Shown here: positions 12,340 to 25,778 of the stretch, piece after piece
Layout of the letters: the number at the start of each line of letters is the position of its first letter
Numbering within the stretch: position 1 is the stretch's first letter
Assembly: GCF_947507565.1 (NCBI RefSeq)
Contig: NC_089191.1
Location: 124,001-188,000 of the forward strand
Direction: 5' to 3'
From: Oscarella lobularis
Taxonomy: Eukaryota; Porifera; Homoscleromorpha; Homosclerophorida; Oscarellidae
DNA length: 64,000 nt
Translations under genes and position numbers: made by a program
The notes under the pieces: model-generated
Databases searched by the model: none
Told to the model about the DNA's origin: nothing
The model's input: the letters and a program-made list of their open reading frames with translations, nothing else

Positions 12340-12596
12340 CGCGCTAACTATAGCTAAAGGAGTTTTATCGAATTACGCACGCGCAATCGCAGTTCTCGTC
12401 GAAACGGGATATTTGTGACCGTTGGCGTTCCTCTCGTGTCGGGCCTGATCTCGTAGGCAGCTAAGGCAAAGGCAGCGTTATTTCACTCCAAAGGAGTAAG
12501 ATATCGCGTCGCAGAAGCGCACTATCGCTTCGCATCGACGCGAATCCCACTTTCGGTACGATTTTCCCATTCCCGTGTAGGCAAACGGGGAAGCGC

Positions 12597-14611
12597 ATGG
12601 GAAACTTGCTCAATTTGCTGACGGATCGCAATGAATCGCCCAAATACGACGTCTTTCTCGACTTCGAAGGTAAGGCGTACTGTAGCAACGCGACCGCGAC
12701 GCGCGCACGTTCCTTTGTGAGAGAGAAAAAGGCCAGTCAAATCGCCGGTCGGGGCGACGACGCCCCGCGCGCGCGCACAGCAACGCGGTTGCGATGCTCG
12801 AACATCGATCTCTCTCTCGCGCGCGCGCGCGCCCCGCTCCCCGCACGTTCATTGCGACGCGAATCGATCGATGGATCGCGTCGTTCACACGCGTGCTAGA
12901 GCGAACTCTCCGAGAACGATCATATCCTTTACGACCGATCGCATTCTTTTCCAATCGATCGGTCGTCAGACTTCGTTCGACAAACAAAAGTCGACGCCCT
13001 TTCAAAGAAAAAAAACACGCGAATTTGTGACGTCACTAAAAGTGTGGGCGTGGCTCTTTTTTTCCCCCCTAAGATGCCCAGCCGAAAGCCGAGGAAATGT
13101 CGACTCATCAAAAAGTGCTAGCGACACTGGAACGATCCTCACGCATACTCGAAGAATTGCGCTCGTACGAGGGTGCAGGCGAACAAATTCGCCAGGCCAT
13201 ATCCAATCCGAAAAGCGACGATTTTCAGCAGTCGGCATGGCGATCGGTTTGCCCGCTCGTCGCTCAATTGAAATCATTTTATGAGCATTCACTCGAATTA
13301 GGTCCGTAGGAATGGGGGGAGGGGGCGTGGTTTTTGCAATTAAATTTTGATTTTTTCTTTATATATAGAAAAAGCTTTTGTCGTGTTATTAGAAGTTTTG
13401 ACAACGTCGGATTTAAGACCTTTAGATCATTTGAGGGAACAGCAGGTAAGGGGAATGTTGCGTGGGCGTGGTCGCATTGCATGCCGGGTCCTTGTGTCCT
13501 TAGCATTCTTCTTGCTTTTGGGTTACACTCAGGTTGGCATGCTAGAGAAATAATCGTTATTGGGGGAGAGATATTAGCAATTGGGACGGGATGGGCGTGT
13601 CTCTTATTGTCAGTCACTCTTCTCATATTTTTCATTCTCAAGGCTTTGGTGAAACAATTCGCCGAAATTCTACATTTCACGTTGACGTTCGATGATCTAA
13701 AAGTGGGCGTGGGACTTTGTTAATTAGTAATTAGAGAGTATCTATTGTAATCTAAATCAGATGACGAATCCGTCGATTCAAAACGATTTCAGTTACTACA
13801 GACGAACCCTGAACAAAATGAAAATGAGCAATGACGTAGTAAGGAAAAACAAATAAATAAATAAATAAATAGAAAAAAACCTTCTCCTTCCCTCCCTCCC
13901 CCCCAAGAGAGAAGGTGATAAAGATCCCTCCGATTTGGCTGGCGTTAGCAACGAAATGGCTAATCGAATGTCCCTCTTCTATGCCTATCCGACACCCGTT
14001 CTCAAAACGCTTAGCGAAGCCACAGCCAAATTTGTTGAAGACGTAAAAATAAATTAGGAAATATTCTCGCATTAGAAAATGTAGAGTTTTTCTCTCAGCA
14101 TAAGGATTTGCCTATTGATAATACCACCGAGTGCCTAAGTACCATGGCAACGGTGTGCAAGATCATGATTGAGAACCCGTACGTAAATAATAAAAAAATC
14201 AATAGATCAATATTTATCCTGTGACGTAGTGAGTATAAGGAGAGATTGAGAAATGAGGAAAGCGCTTTGTATTGCCTTCGCGTCATGGTTGGCGTCATCA
14301 TTCTTTATGATCACGTGCATCCGGTGGGCGCTTTTGCAAAAAAGGCGGCTATTGATGTAATATAATCTAGTTCATTTTTTAAAATAAATACAATATTGGG
14401 AGGATATTACATCATAGATACGGGGCTCTATCAAAGTGCTGAGAGACTATCCGGTGCAAAGTCAAGTCGAGAGTCTCATCAATGCTCTTAGGTAGTATAA
14501 TTAATTAAAGAATTAATTAATTGATAATTTTAACTTTCCCCAAGATATACTACGAAGCATTTGAATGATGAAACGACGCCAAAACTGGTGAAATCTTTGC
14601 TAGCTGAATAA
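12597..14611 (+). CDS. CYRI: CYFIP-related RAC1 interactor (FAM49 family)
   Basis: Ten exons: 12597-12669, 13074-13301, 13369-13445, 13643-13702, 13761-13835, 13908-14042, 14099-14178, 14230-14356, 14418-14491, 14545-14611. They give 331 aa (human CYRI-B 324). The N-terminal MGNLL is the CYRI myristoylation signal. Diagnostic stretches are [68 protein letters not shown] and [16 protein letters not shown]. The family (DUF1394) binds active RAC1 and limits Scar/WAVE-driven actin assembly at the plasma membrane. The polyadenylation hexamer AATAAA at 14607-14612 overlaps the TAA stop. The first intron is 404 bp, the rest mostly under 200. Confidence 0.93.
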
Positions 14612-14958
14612 ATAGAAGCGGGGGAGCATGTGGGCGGGTAGAAGATTATGCATATTGTTTCTCTTTTTTTTTGTTCGTTTTCTTGGTAGTACGAGAGGAA
14701 GCGGACGTTTTGTTGACCCACTCGATAATTTTTCTGTTTTCTCTCTTCTCCACCCCGAGTAGTATCTCTTCATCTTTTTATTTCTTGGACTCTTTTTTTC
14801 TGTACACGTGTCGCGGTTATCCGGGCTCTCATTCGTTCGATTCCCCGTATAGTATCTTTACATTCGTTCGCCTTTTCGTCTCGCCTAGTCCTCGTTGCGT
14901 CGCCTCTCTTCGTAGATTTTCTAGTTGCAGCAATGTTTCACCGAATCGATCGAGTAGA
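14612..14958. other. CYRI-ARFGEF intergenic region
   Basis: 347 bp between two genes on the same strand, T-rich after 14640. It presumably contains the CYRI cleavage site and the ARFGEF promoter and 5' UTR. No coding exon or clear core promoter element was seen. Confidence 0.4.
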
Positions 14959-17900
14959 ATGAGCGGCGCATCGCGTACGAAGCACATGTTCCTAACGCGG
15001 GCCCTGGAGAAGATCCTCGCCGACAAGGAGACGCGTCGCTCCCAATACGCGCCGCTACGTCGAGCGTGCAACGATTCACTCAGTAAGCGCTTCGGACGCG
15101 AAAGGGGGCCCCGCGAGAGGAAACGTAACGAATACCCCGTATGCGATAGGCGAGCTAAAGAAAACGATCGCCGCCGAAAACGAATCGAGGTAAGGAAGTT
15201 GAGTAGTGGGCGTGGTCGAATAGTTGGTTTCCATAGCAGCGATGATCACGGAACGCTTCCGAACCCGGATCAAAGAACCTATGTGGATGCGGATCAATTT
15301 ATTCTTCCTTTCGAACTGGCATGTCAGAGTCGACATTCGCGACTCGTCATTACCGCATTGGATTGTCTTCAAGTAAAATAGGAGAATAAATATCACGTGA
15401 CCAATAAAAATATTTGTCTTTTTTTCAGAAATTAATTGCCTATGGGCATTTGCTTGGAAATTCTCCTGATCCAACTCAGCCGGGAAAACGGATTATTGAT
15501 CGCGTCGTCGAGACGATGTGTGGATGTTTTGCAGGCGTCAATACGGACGATGGAATTCAACTTCAAATAATAAAAGTAATATAATAATTATCACGTGATT
15601 AATCGTTATTATTTAATCTTCCCAAGGCTCTTTTGACTGCCGTGACGTCGAATATTTGCGAAGTTCACGAAGGAACGCTTTTGCAAGCCGTTCGAACGAC
15701 GTACAATATTTACGTTGGAAGTCGAAATTTGATTAATCAGACGACGGCCAAGGCAACGCTCACGCAAATGCTCAACGTCATATTTCAACGAATGGAAGCC
15801 CAAGCGGTAAGGAAACGTCTGCATACGGGAATTTTATTGGTCACGTGATCGTTGCTAAGACGCCAGACGTGAAACGAAGAAAAGCGGCCGGTGATGGTGA
15901 CGTAGAAGAGGTTACCATAGCAGTACCGGCATCACGTGACGAGAGTGAAAGCAGAGATGAGAGATTCTCGGCGAATGATGATGATGATGATGAATTGAGA
16001 GAGAGAGCGCGCGTTCTCGTCACTCAAGTCCTAACGCGCGCCGAGGCTCAACTAAGAGAAGAACTAATGAAAGTATAAGTCAATAACAAAAACTTATTTA
16101 ATCATATAAATAAATTCTTTTTTATAGGAGAGGTTCTCCACTCCCGATTTTGATATGGAATCTCAAGTTTCAGACGTTTCCTCCTCGGAAGTTTCCTCGA
16201 CAACGATGACAGCCGTATCGTCGTCAAGCGGATCAATTCGATTCGGTCACATATCCCAAAAAGACGCTTTTCTCGTTTTTCGTTCTCTCTGCAAACTCTC
16301 CATGAAACCAATCACAGACACGGATCCAAAGTAAGTCAAGAAAGACCCTTCTATAGTCCCTGAGTCTTATCCGGGTTCTTCTATTGTATCTATAGTCCCT
16401 AATATCTTTCCTATAGTCTCTACAATGTATCCATACTTTTCTATAGTCTCTCCTCTAATTTCTTCCAGGTCTCACGAGTTGAAATCGAAAATTTTGTCGC
16501 TGGAAATGTTGCTCTCGATTCTTCAGAATGCCGGTCCCGTGTTCAAGACGAACGACGTCTTTGTTTGCGCCATCAAACAGTATTTGTGCGTCGCTCTTTC
16601 GAAGAACGGCGTCTCATCCGTTCCTCACGTCTTTGAGCTCTCTCTCGCCATCTTTCTCGAACTTCTAAAATCATTCAAAGCCCACCTAAAAATGCAGATA
16701 GAAGTAGAGAGAAGAAAAATCATATATATATAATAAGTGACGTCATTTTTTCGTCTTAGGTATTTTTCAAGGAAATCTTCCTAAACATTCTCGAATCGCC
16801 AACAAGTTCTCATCAACATCGCTACATGGTCGTCGAAGCCCTCTCAAGAATATGCTCAGGTAAAAGAAAAATAAATAATTATATATACATAGATTAAATA
16901 GAAAAATGCAGATGCTCAAAGTATCGTGGATATCTATTTAAACTACGACTGCGATTTATCCCTCGCGAATATCTTTGAGCGTCTAATCAACGTTCTATCG
17001 CGCGTCGCTCAAAGCGGCGGAAGTCATCAACCCCATAGCTCCGACGTAGAAATATCAATGCCCGATCGAATGCTCTGTTCCGTCGCCGTCGCGTGCATAG
17101 GAAACGTTCTCAAATGCATGGTCGAATGGTGTCGCGATTTATACGTGAATCCCAATTCGACGGGAATGATGGCGTTTGGAATTGCAAAATCCGTTCAGAG
17201 TACCGCCGCTTTATTAGAAGCGACAGTCGACGCCGAACATTTGAGGGTGGATAGTGGCGGGGGCGTGGTCGGAGACGGAGACGGAAGTGGTCCGTCGACG
17301 CCACGTGGACATCGACGCGTTGTGAGTTTGGCGGCCACGGATGGGGGCGTGGTTGAATCCGGGAGTTTGGTATCCGGGAGTTTGTCGTCGGATGCCCCGG
17401 AGGAGTTTGAGGAGAGGAAACAGAGGAAGGCTCTTATGGAAAAGGGACTGGCTATGTGAGTGAGAGGGGGAGATTATACTTATTGATTTATTTAATTTGT
17501 TTTGGTTTTAGTTTTGCTGAGAAGCCGGCTAAGGGAGTCAAGTTCCTTCAGGAAAACGGTCTCCTTGGACCGGATCCTATTGACGTAGCAAAATTCTTTC
17601 TCTCTGACGATCGACTCGACAAAGTAATTTAAATAACTATTTTAATTCATCATTTTTTATTTTTTGATTTAGACTCAATTGGGTGATTATCTCGGTGACG
17701 TCAAAAAATATCACATTGACGTCATGTACGCGTACACGGATCTAATGGAATTTTCCAAAATGTCATTTGTCGCGGCTTTGCGAAAATTTCTCTCCGAATT
17801 TCGACTTCCTGGCGAAGCGCAGAAAATCGATCGAATCATGGAAAAATTCGCGTCGCGCTACTGCGAAACGAATCCAAGGTAATATAGATAATAATAATTA

Positions 17901-20900
17901 TTAAAAAAAATGTTTATTTATTTCTTTTAGTACGGGGCTTTTTGCGAGTGCCGACGCGGCGTACGTGCTCGCTTATTCGATTATCATGCTCACAACGGAT
18001 CTTCACAGCGTCAAGGTAAAGGGTTCTAACGCGCGCTAGCCTTTGCTCACTTGGGCGGGAATTTTGTCAGGTGAAGAACAAAATGACGAAAGAACAATAC
18101 ATTCGCATGAATCGCGGCATCAACGATAGCAAAGATCTCCCGCGCGAATATCTCGAGAGCATTTACGACGAGATTGCGCAGAGTGAAATCAAACTAAAGC
18201 CAACGGGGTCCCGCCCCCAAACGTCAACGCTTCCCGGCGGCGCGAGCGCGACAGACAAGCGCAAACAGCGCGCAACGTACACGCACGAAATGGAACAGAT
18301 GGGCGAAGCGGTCAAATCCATGATGGAAGAGGTGAGCCGGAAGCAGACGTCATTTACACGTGCCACGCACGTGGAGCACGTGAAGCCCATGTTCAAGTCC
18401 ACGTGGCGTCCCATATTGGTCGCATTGAGCGTCACGTTGCGCGAAACGAATGACATGGAGCTCGTGAGGGCGTGTCTCGACGGACTCCGATGTTCCATAC
18501 GCATAGCGTGCGTTTTTGGATTAGAAGTGAGGGGAGGGGGCGTGGTCGTTTTGGGGGCGTGGCTCGATTTTTTCTGCTTTAGTTTGAGAGGGATACTTTT
18601 ATACTTTCGATTAGTCAGTTCACTTTGCTGACTGTGAGCGCCGGAATTACGGAAATGAAGCCAAAGAACATTGAAACGATTAAGACCCTAATCGCTATTG
18701 CGCATACCGATGGAAATTATTTACAAAAATCCTGGCATGAAGTAGGTCTAGTAGATATTTTGAAATTTAATTTTTGAGCGTTTTTTTCTCAGGTTTTAAA
18801 GGTTGTTTCGCAATTAGAACTCGCTCAATTAATCGGGGCCGGCGTAAAGAAACAATATCTCGTGGGTCCGCCAAGCGGAAGCAACGCGAGCGCGGGAAAC
18901 GTCGATTCAGATGGTACCAACACAAGAAGAAAAAATAAATAAATATGATTAATAATTATTTATTAGCTACGAAGAGTAGTTCTGATTTGAAACGACTTGC
19001 AACAATACAACAATCGATGGGAGAAACGGGATCTCAGAGCGTCGTTGTAGCAGTAGACAGGTAAGAGAGAAAATCAATAAATAAATATGTATACGTATCA
19101 GTCAAAAATCCGTAAATATAACAGTCAAAAAATCAATAATAGTCAAAAATCAATAAATATATATGATTTTCTTAGAATTTTCACGGGGTCAATTCGTCTT
19201 GATGCGGATGCTATAGGTACTAATAATTAATCAATTATTTTTCTACATTTTTTCCTCTCTTAGTTGATTTTGTTAATTGGCTTTGCAAAGTGTCAATAGT
19301 CGAGTTGAATTTGGCGCCCGGTCCACGCATGTTCAGTCTTCAAAAACTCGTTGAAATTTCCTATTACAACATGGATCGAATTCGACTCGAATGGTCGCGA
19401 ATATGGGAAGTTCTAGGCAATCATTTCAACGAAGTAAAATTAATTTAATTAAAAATTTTAATTAATAAAATTTATTTTTCTAGGTTGGTTGTATTGATAA
19501 TCAGGATGTTTCCTTTTTCGCCGTCGATTCGCTTCGTCAGCTCTCCATGAAATTTCTCGAACGCGGCGAATTGCCTAATTTTCGCTTTCAAAAGGATTTT
19601 CTTCGTCCGTTCGAATACATCATGAAGCGCAACAAATCGCCGACAATTCGCGACATGGTCGTGCGATGCGTCGCACAAATGGTTCATTCTCAAGCGGCCA
19701 ATATAAAATCCGGTTGGAAAAACATTTTCTCTGTTTTTCACTTGGCCGCGTCCGATCTCGATGAAGGAATCGTTGAATTAGCCTTTCAAACGACAGGTAC
19801 TGGTCTTAGTCTTAGTGGGGCCCCCTTAGAGGAACCACTGTATGTGCGTGTCTTTAGCTACTATTTTCGAGAAGTATTTCGCCGCTACAATTGACTCGTT
19901 TCAAGACGCTGTCAAGTGTCTGAGCGAGTTTGCTTGTAACGCCGCTTTTCCGGACACAAGCATGGAAGCAATTCGTCTTATTCGTCATTGCGCTCGTCAC
20001 GTGGCCGAAGCACCACAGGTAATAGCACTATTCAAACAAAGGGAGATCTCATGCCTCATCCGGGACTTTATTTTCTTTCAGATGTTCAAAGATCACGGCG
20101 TAGATGAGAATGTGAGCGAAGAAGATCGCGTGTGGGTGAAAGGTTGGTTTCCCGTTCTCTTTGAACTGTCGTGCGTCGTCAGTCGATGCAAATTGGACGT
20201 GAGAACGAGGTTAGTTTCTCTCTCTCGCGCGCGCGCGGGGTCACTACGGTTACCAAGTTCCCGGCTGTTCTTACAGAGGTCTCACCGTCATGTTCGAAAT
20301 TATCAAGACGTACGGCTCGTCGTTCAATCAGCGCTGGTGGAAAGATCTTTTCCGCATCGTCTTTCGAATATTCGACGACATGAAGCTCCCGGAACAACGC
20401 CAAGAGGCAAAATGGAAATGAAATCGAATTCGTTATTTTATCTCCTCGTTTTTTTTTAGAAAGCCGAATGGATGACGACGACGTGTAATCACGCTCTCTA
20501 CGCAATCGTGGACGTTTTCACGCAATATTTCGATATTCTTTCACCCGTTCTCCTTGGAGATATGCTGAGCCAATTACACTGGTGCGTCCAACGAGGTAAA
20601 TTAAATTACCTAATTAAATTAATTAATTAATATTAATTAATTTTAGATAATGAACAGTTGGCTCGATCTGGTACGAATTGTCTTGAGAATCTCGTCATAT
20701 CGAATGGACACAAATTCACTGAGTCAACATGGGACGAGATTTGTCGCGAAGTGAAACGAATTTTCATTTCCGCCTTGCCTCATCAGCTCCTCACGTGGAA
20801 ACCAACGATGACGTCGATTGCTCCTCCAACTTCCGCTTCTCCTGGATCGTCGGAGTTTGGCTCGGACGCGGATCTGAGTCGATCCGGGCTACAACAGCAA

Positions 20901-21945
20901 ACGGCGGAAACGGAGAGCTTAGCCTCCGTGTCCACTGTCGACGATTTAGAAGAAAATGCGACGGTTATTTCAAAATCTAAAGAGAAGAAAACAAGTAAGA
21001 ACGTTTCGACTTACCTTATATTATATAAGGGGTTGTTTTCTAGGTTCGGATCCCGTTCTCTTTTCGGCTCTTCTCATCAACTGCGTCGTTCAACTCGAAT
21101 TGATTCAGGCCATCGATAACATCGTCTTTTTCCCGGCGATTTCTCGCAAAAACGACGAATACAATTTAGCAATAGCTAGAGTAGGGAAAAAAGCGTTCCC
21201 TTCCCTTTAATTCATATCCCCCCTCCCCTAGGGAAAAGTTCCCCCGGGTCGACCGACTCCGCCCGAACAGGCAATGTATTCGCGACTCAGTTCGCGTCAT
21301 CTTTTGGCCCTTGTCGATTGTCTCCTCGAATCGCATCGTTTTGCGCGAAAATTCAACGCGAATAACGAACAGCGAGTTATTCTACAGAAAGCGGGTTCGT
21401 TTCCTCGTCGCGTCGACGCGCTCGTTTTATTCCACGTTTTTCGTTAAGGTTTTCGCGGAAAATCGAAGCCGAATTTAGTGAAACAGGAAACGACGAGTCT
21501 AGCGTGCGCGTTGCGGATTCTCTTCTACATCTACGACGACGATAATCGAAGCGAAGCGTGGGACGACGTCCAGACGACATTGATAAGGTAAGAAGAGACA
21601 GAATTCAAAAAATCAATAAAACGAATAATATATTTAGTTTATATGATGAGGGTTTATCCTATTTTCTATGTTTGTCAACGGATAACCATCGAGAAGCGTG
21701 GACGTCTCTAATCCTTATATATTTAGTGCGATTGCTTGCGTTTTCAGACGCACGGGTAATTTAATTAAATAATTTAATTAATTAATTAAATTAATCAATT
21801 TATTTAGTTTCCTATTCACGCGGCGCGCGCCTATTCATTTCTCTGCGATTTTCTCGAATTGGAACTCAAGTTGGAAATTCGAAATTTGCTGAGGAAGTTT
21901 TTTCAACGAATCGGGACGTCGTTTGAAATAATTGTCAATGTGTGA
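14959..21945 (+). CDS. ARFGEF: Large Sec7-domain ARF guanine-nucleotide exchange factor (BIG1/BIG2)
   Basis: Thirty coding exons join in phase to 1757 aa (human BIG2 1785). They begin 14959-15082, 15150-15189 and 15240-15372 and end 21449-21587, 21638-21755, 21808-21945. N-terminal DCB/HUS regions show [14 protein letters not shown]-type sequence (here [15 protein letters not shown]), [18 protein letters not shown] and [20 protein letters not shown]. The Sec7 domain occupies roughly residues 640-830 with the catalytic glutamate in [14 protein letters not shown]-terminal HDS domains include [20 protein letters not shown] and [18 protein letters not shown]. The protein activates class I ARFs at the trans-Golgi and recycling endosomes. 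Intron 23 (from 20407) uses a GC donor (GAG/GCAAAA). It is the single BIG-type gene here, so assignment to BIG1 or BIG2 is not possible. It converges with PTS, with 67 bp between stops. Confidence 0.95.
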
Positions 21946-22012
21946 GTGATTGAGTGAATATTATGTGCATGTTATTTTTCATCATGATGTGAAAATTAAT
22001 ACCTTATTGATA

Positions 22013-22456
22013 TTAATCCCCGCGATAAATAACGCTATTTTTATCCGTTTCCCACAGTTTCACTTCATAGAGCAAGTCGCCTAGCAACGCTTTCATCTGC
22101 TCCCATATAAATAGAGCGACGTTTTCCGTCGTGCTCGGTTTAGTGCGGAAATACGGGACATCTTTATCGATGTTCACGTGATCGAGATTTTGCATTATTC
22201 CTTTTTCTATGTAGATTTTCAAATCGGCGATATTAATGACCATTCCCGTGAGCGGATCGACGTCTCCGTAGACGGTAATTTCGACGCGATAATTGTGTCC
22301 GTGTCCGTTCGGGTTGTTACACTTACCGTAAAGTTTCGCGTTTTCTTCGTCCGTTAGAGCGCTGCTGTGAAGACGATGTGCGGCACTGAACGATTGGTTA
22401 CGCGTCACGTAAGCACGCACGACACGTTGCTTTGAAGAGTCAGACGTTTCGTTCAT
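22013..22456 (-). CDS. PTS: 6-pyruvoyl-tetrahydropterin synthase
   Basis: A single uninterrupted exon of 147 aa (human 145), unusual in this intron-rich window. The enzyme converts 7,8-dihydroneopterin triphosphate to 6-pyruvoyl-tetrahydropterin in tetrahydrobiopterin synthesis. Zinc-ligand histidines are visible in [10 protein letters not shown] and GHGHNY. The catalytic cysteine lies in [13 protein letters not shown], the Asp-His pair in LDHVNIDKD, and the substrate-binding Glu in [13 protein letters not shown]. The C-terminus [17 protein letters not shown] fits the family. It diverges from the Src-family gene (150 bp between start codons). The lack of introns could mean retroposition of an ancestral copy, but sequence and position look ordinary. 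Confidence 0.95.
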   Translation of the reverse strand: MNETSDSSKQRVVRAYVTRNQSFSAAHRLHSSALTDEENAKLYGKCNNPNGHGHNYRVEITVYGDVDPLTGMVINIADLKIYIEKGIMQNLDHVNIDKDVPYFRTKPSTTENVALFIWEQMKALLGDLLYEVKLWETDKNSVIYRGD

Positions 22457-22606
22457 TGGAAGCCGACAACAACAAATTGAGCACGTGATCGAATCCCGTA
22501 TGTAAACGGGCGTGTCTCACAGCGAACCTCGTTTGCGATCGCTACAGTACGCGTATTGAGCCGCTCTGCTCGCTCGGAATAGCCGTCGACCTCTCGCATT
22601 GTCGTC

Positions 22607-24450
<1,844 letters not shown>

Positions 24451-24693
24451 ATTTTGAGGTATATGAACCCATTTTTCTTATCGTGTATTGGGGGGCGGGG
24501 CGGGGGCGGGGGAGGGGGCGAGGAGGTATTTTTTATTATTACGTGTAGGAATGCGCAGGCGGGGCATTTTTGTACGGTTTTTGTATTCGTACGCACGATT
24601 GGAGGGAGTCCACGCACGTCACGTGGTACATCGGCAGGTCCCGTATACAGAACCAGTTCTTTGTTCCAGATCCTCGCTCCTGTCCTTCTTCTC

Positions 24694-25678
24694 ATGGCTC
24701 GGTAAGCTTCATCGAGGTTTTTCTATTCTACGCTCACCTATTCTTCCAGCTCCGATCCCGAATTGTCGAGAATTTGCACGCATTTGTGGTCGATCGACGA
24801 AAATCGTCTCGCGCCGGGCGCCGACTACGAAATCAATCTCCAAGGCGGTACGAAACGCTATTGGAAGCGCGATCAAGCGTCGGAGCCCCTATTCACATTC
24901 GTGAGTCGCGAGGCTCTCGAAAAGAAGACGTATCGCACGTTCATCGCACTTCTCGATAATTACGAGAAGGAAACGAAAGTCCCGGAGACCGTTACGCCTC
25001 AAGAGGAACGCGAAAACTGGGCTTTCTTGAATGCGATCGTGGAAACGAAAGTGATGAAGGAAGCGCACAAGTAATTCATTCCATCGATACCCCGGATGAC
25101 GATGACGTCATCGTTTTATCTAGATACCTCGTTTCGAAAGGAAAAACGGATTCGAATGAGGATCGTTTCAAGAGGCATCTCTATAAAATTTGGTTTCAAT
25201 TATATAGGCGAACACGTGACACGAAAGTTTCTGATTCGTCGGGTTTCGAACACGTGTTCGTGGGCGAAACGCGCGCTAGTTCCGGCGGACGACCGAACGC
25301 GGTGCTCGGATTTCACAATTGGATTCAATTCTATTTACAAGAAAAGGCGGGAAACGTCGACTATCGCGGATATTTAATGAATAGAGAAGTAAAAATCAAT
25401 CAATAAATATAATCATATATAGATTATTTATTTTTTAGCCTGAGGGTCCCCATTCTCGTTTTCTGACTATTCAGTTCTCGTGGAAATGCGAGAACAAACC
25501 GGAAGGAAGCACGTTCATAGGAACGAGTCCCGAATTTGAAGTCGCTCTCTATACCATTATTTATCTGCTTGGAAATCACGGCGATAATCACGTGCAAGTT
25601 GATCAATATCGCGTTAATATCAAGTGCTACCATCACGGCGGAAACATGGGCACTTCGTTTCCAATTGAACTCGATTAG
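24694..25678 (+). CDS. ENDOU: EndoU-family uridylate-specific endoribonuclease
   Basis: Exons 24694-24701 (8 nt), 24750-25070, 25124-25388 and 25439-25678 give 277 aa. The EndoU (XendoU) core is clear: SSGFEHVFVGE with the first catalytic histidine, GFHNWIQFYLQEK with the second, and FIGTSPEFEVALYTI near the C-terminus. The family cleaves single-stranded RNA at uridines in a Mn2+-dependent manner. The 8-nt first coding exon is supported by phase and by GT/AG signals. In the same frame the sequence upstream of this ATG is hydrophobic (ILAPVLLL). An upstream start that would add a signal peptide is therefore possible, though no good ATG context was found. AATAAA lies just after the stop, near 25708. 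Confidence 0.88.
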
Positions 25679-25778
25679 TAGCGAATTTTCTGGCGTCGTG
25701 GACCGGAAATAAATTTTATTTCTCTTTTTAAAAAGAATTTTTTGGTGACATAAAGGTAAGTGTAAGGGGTTTTTCTCT

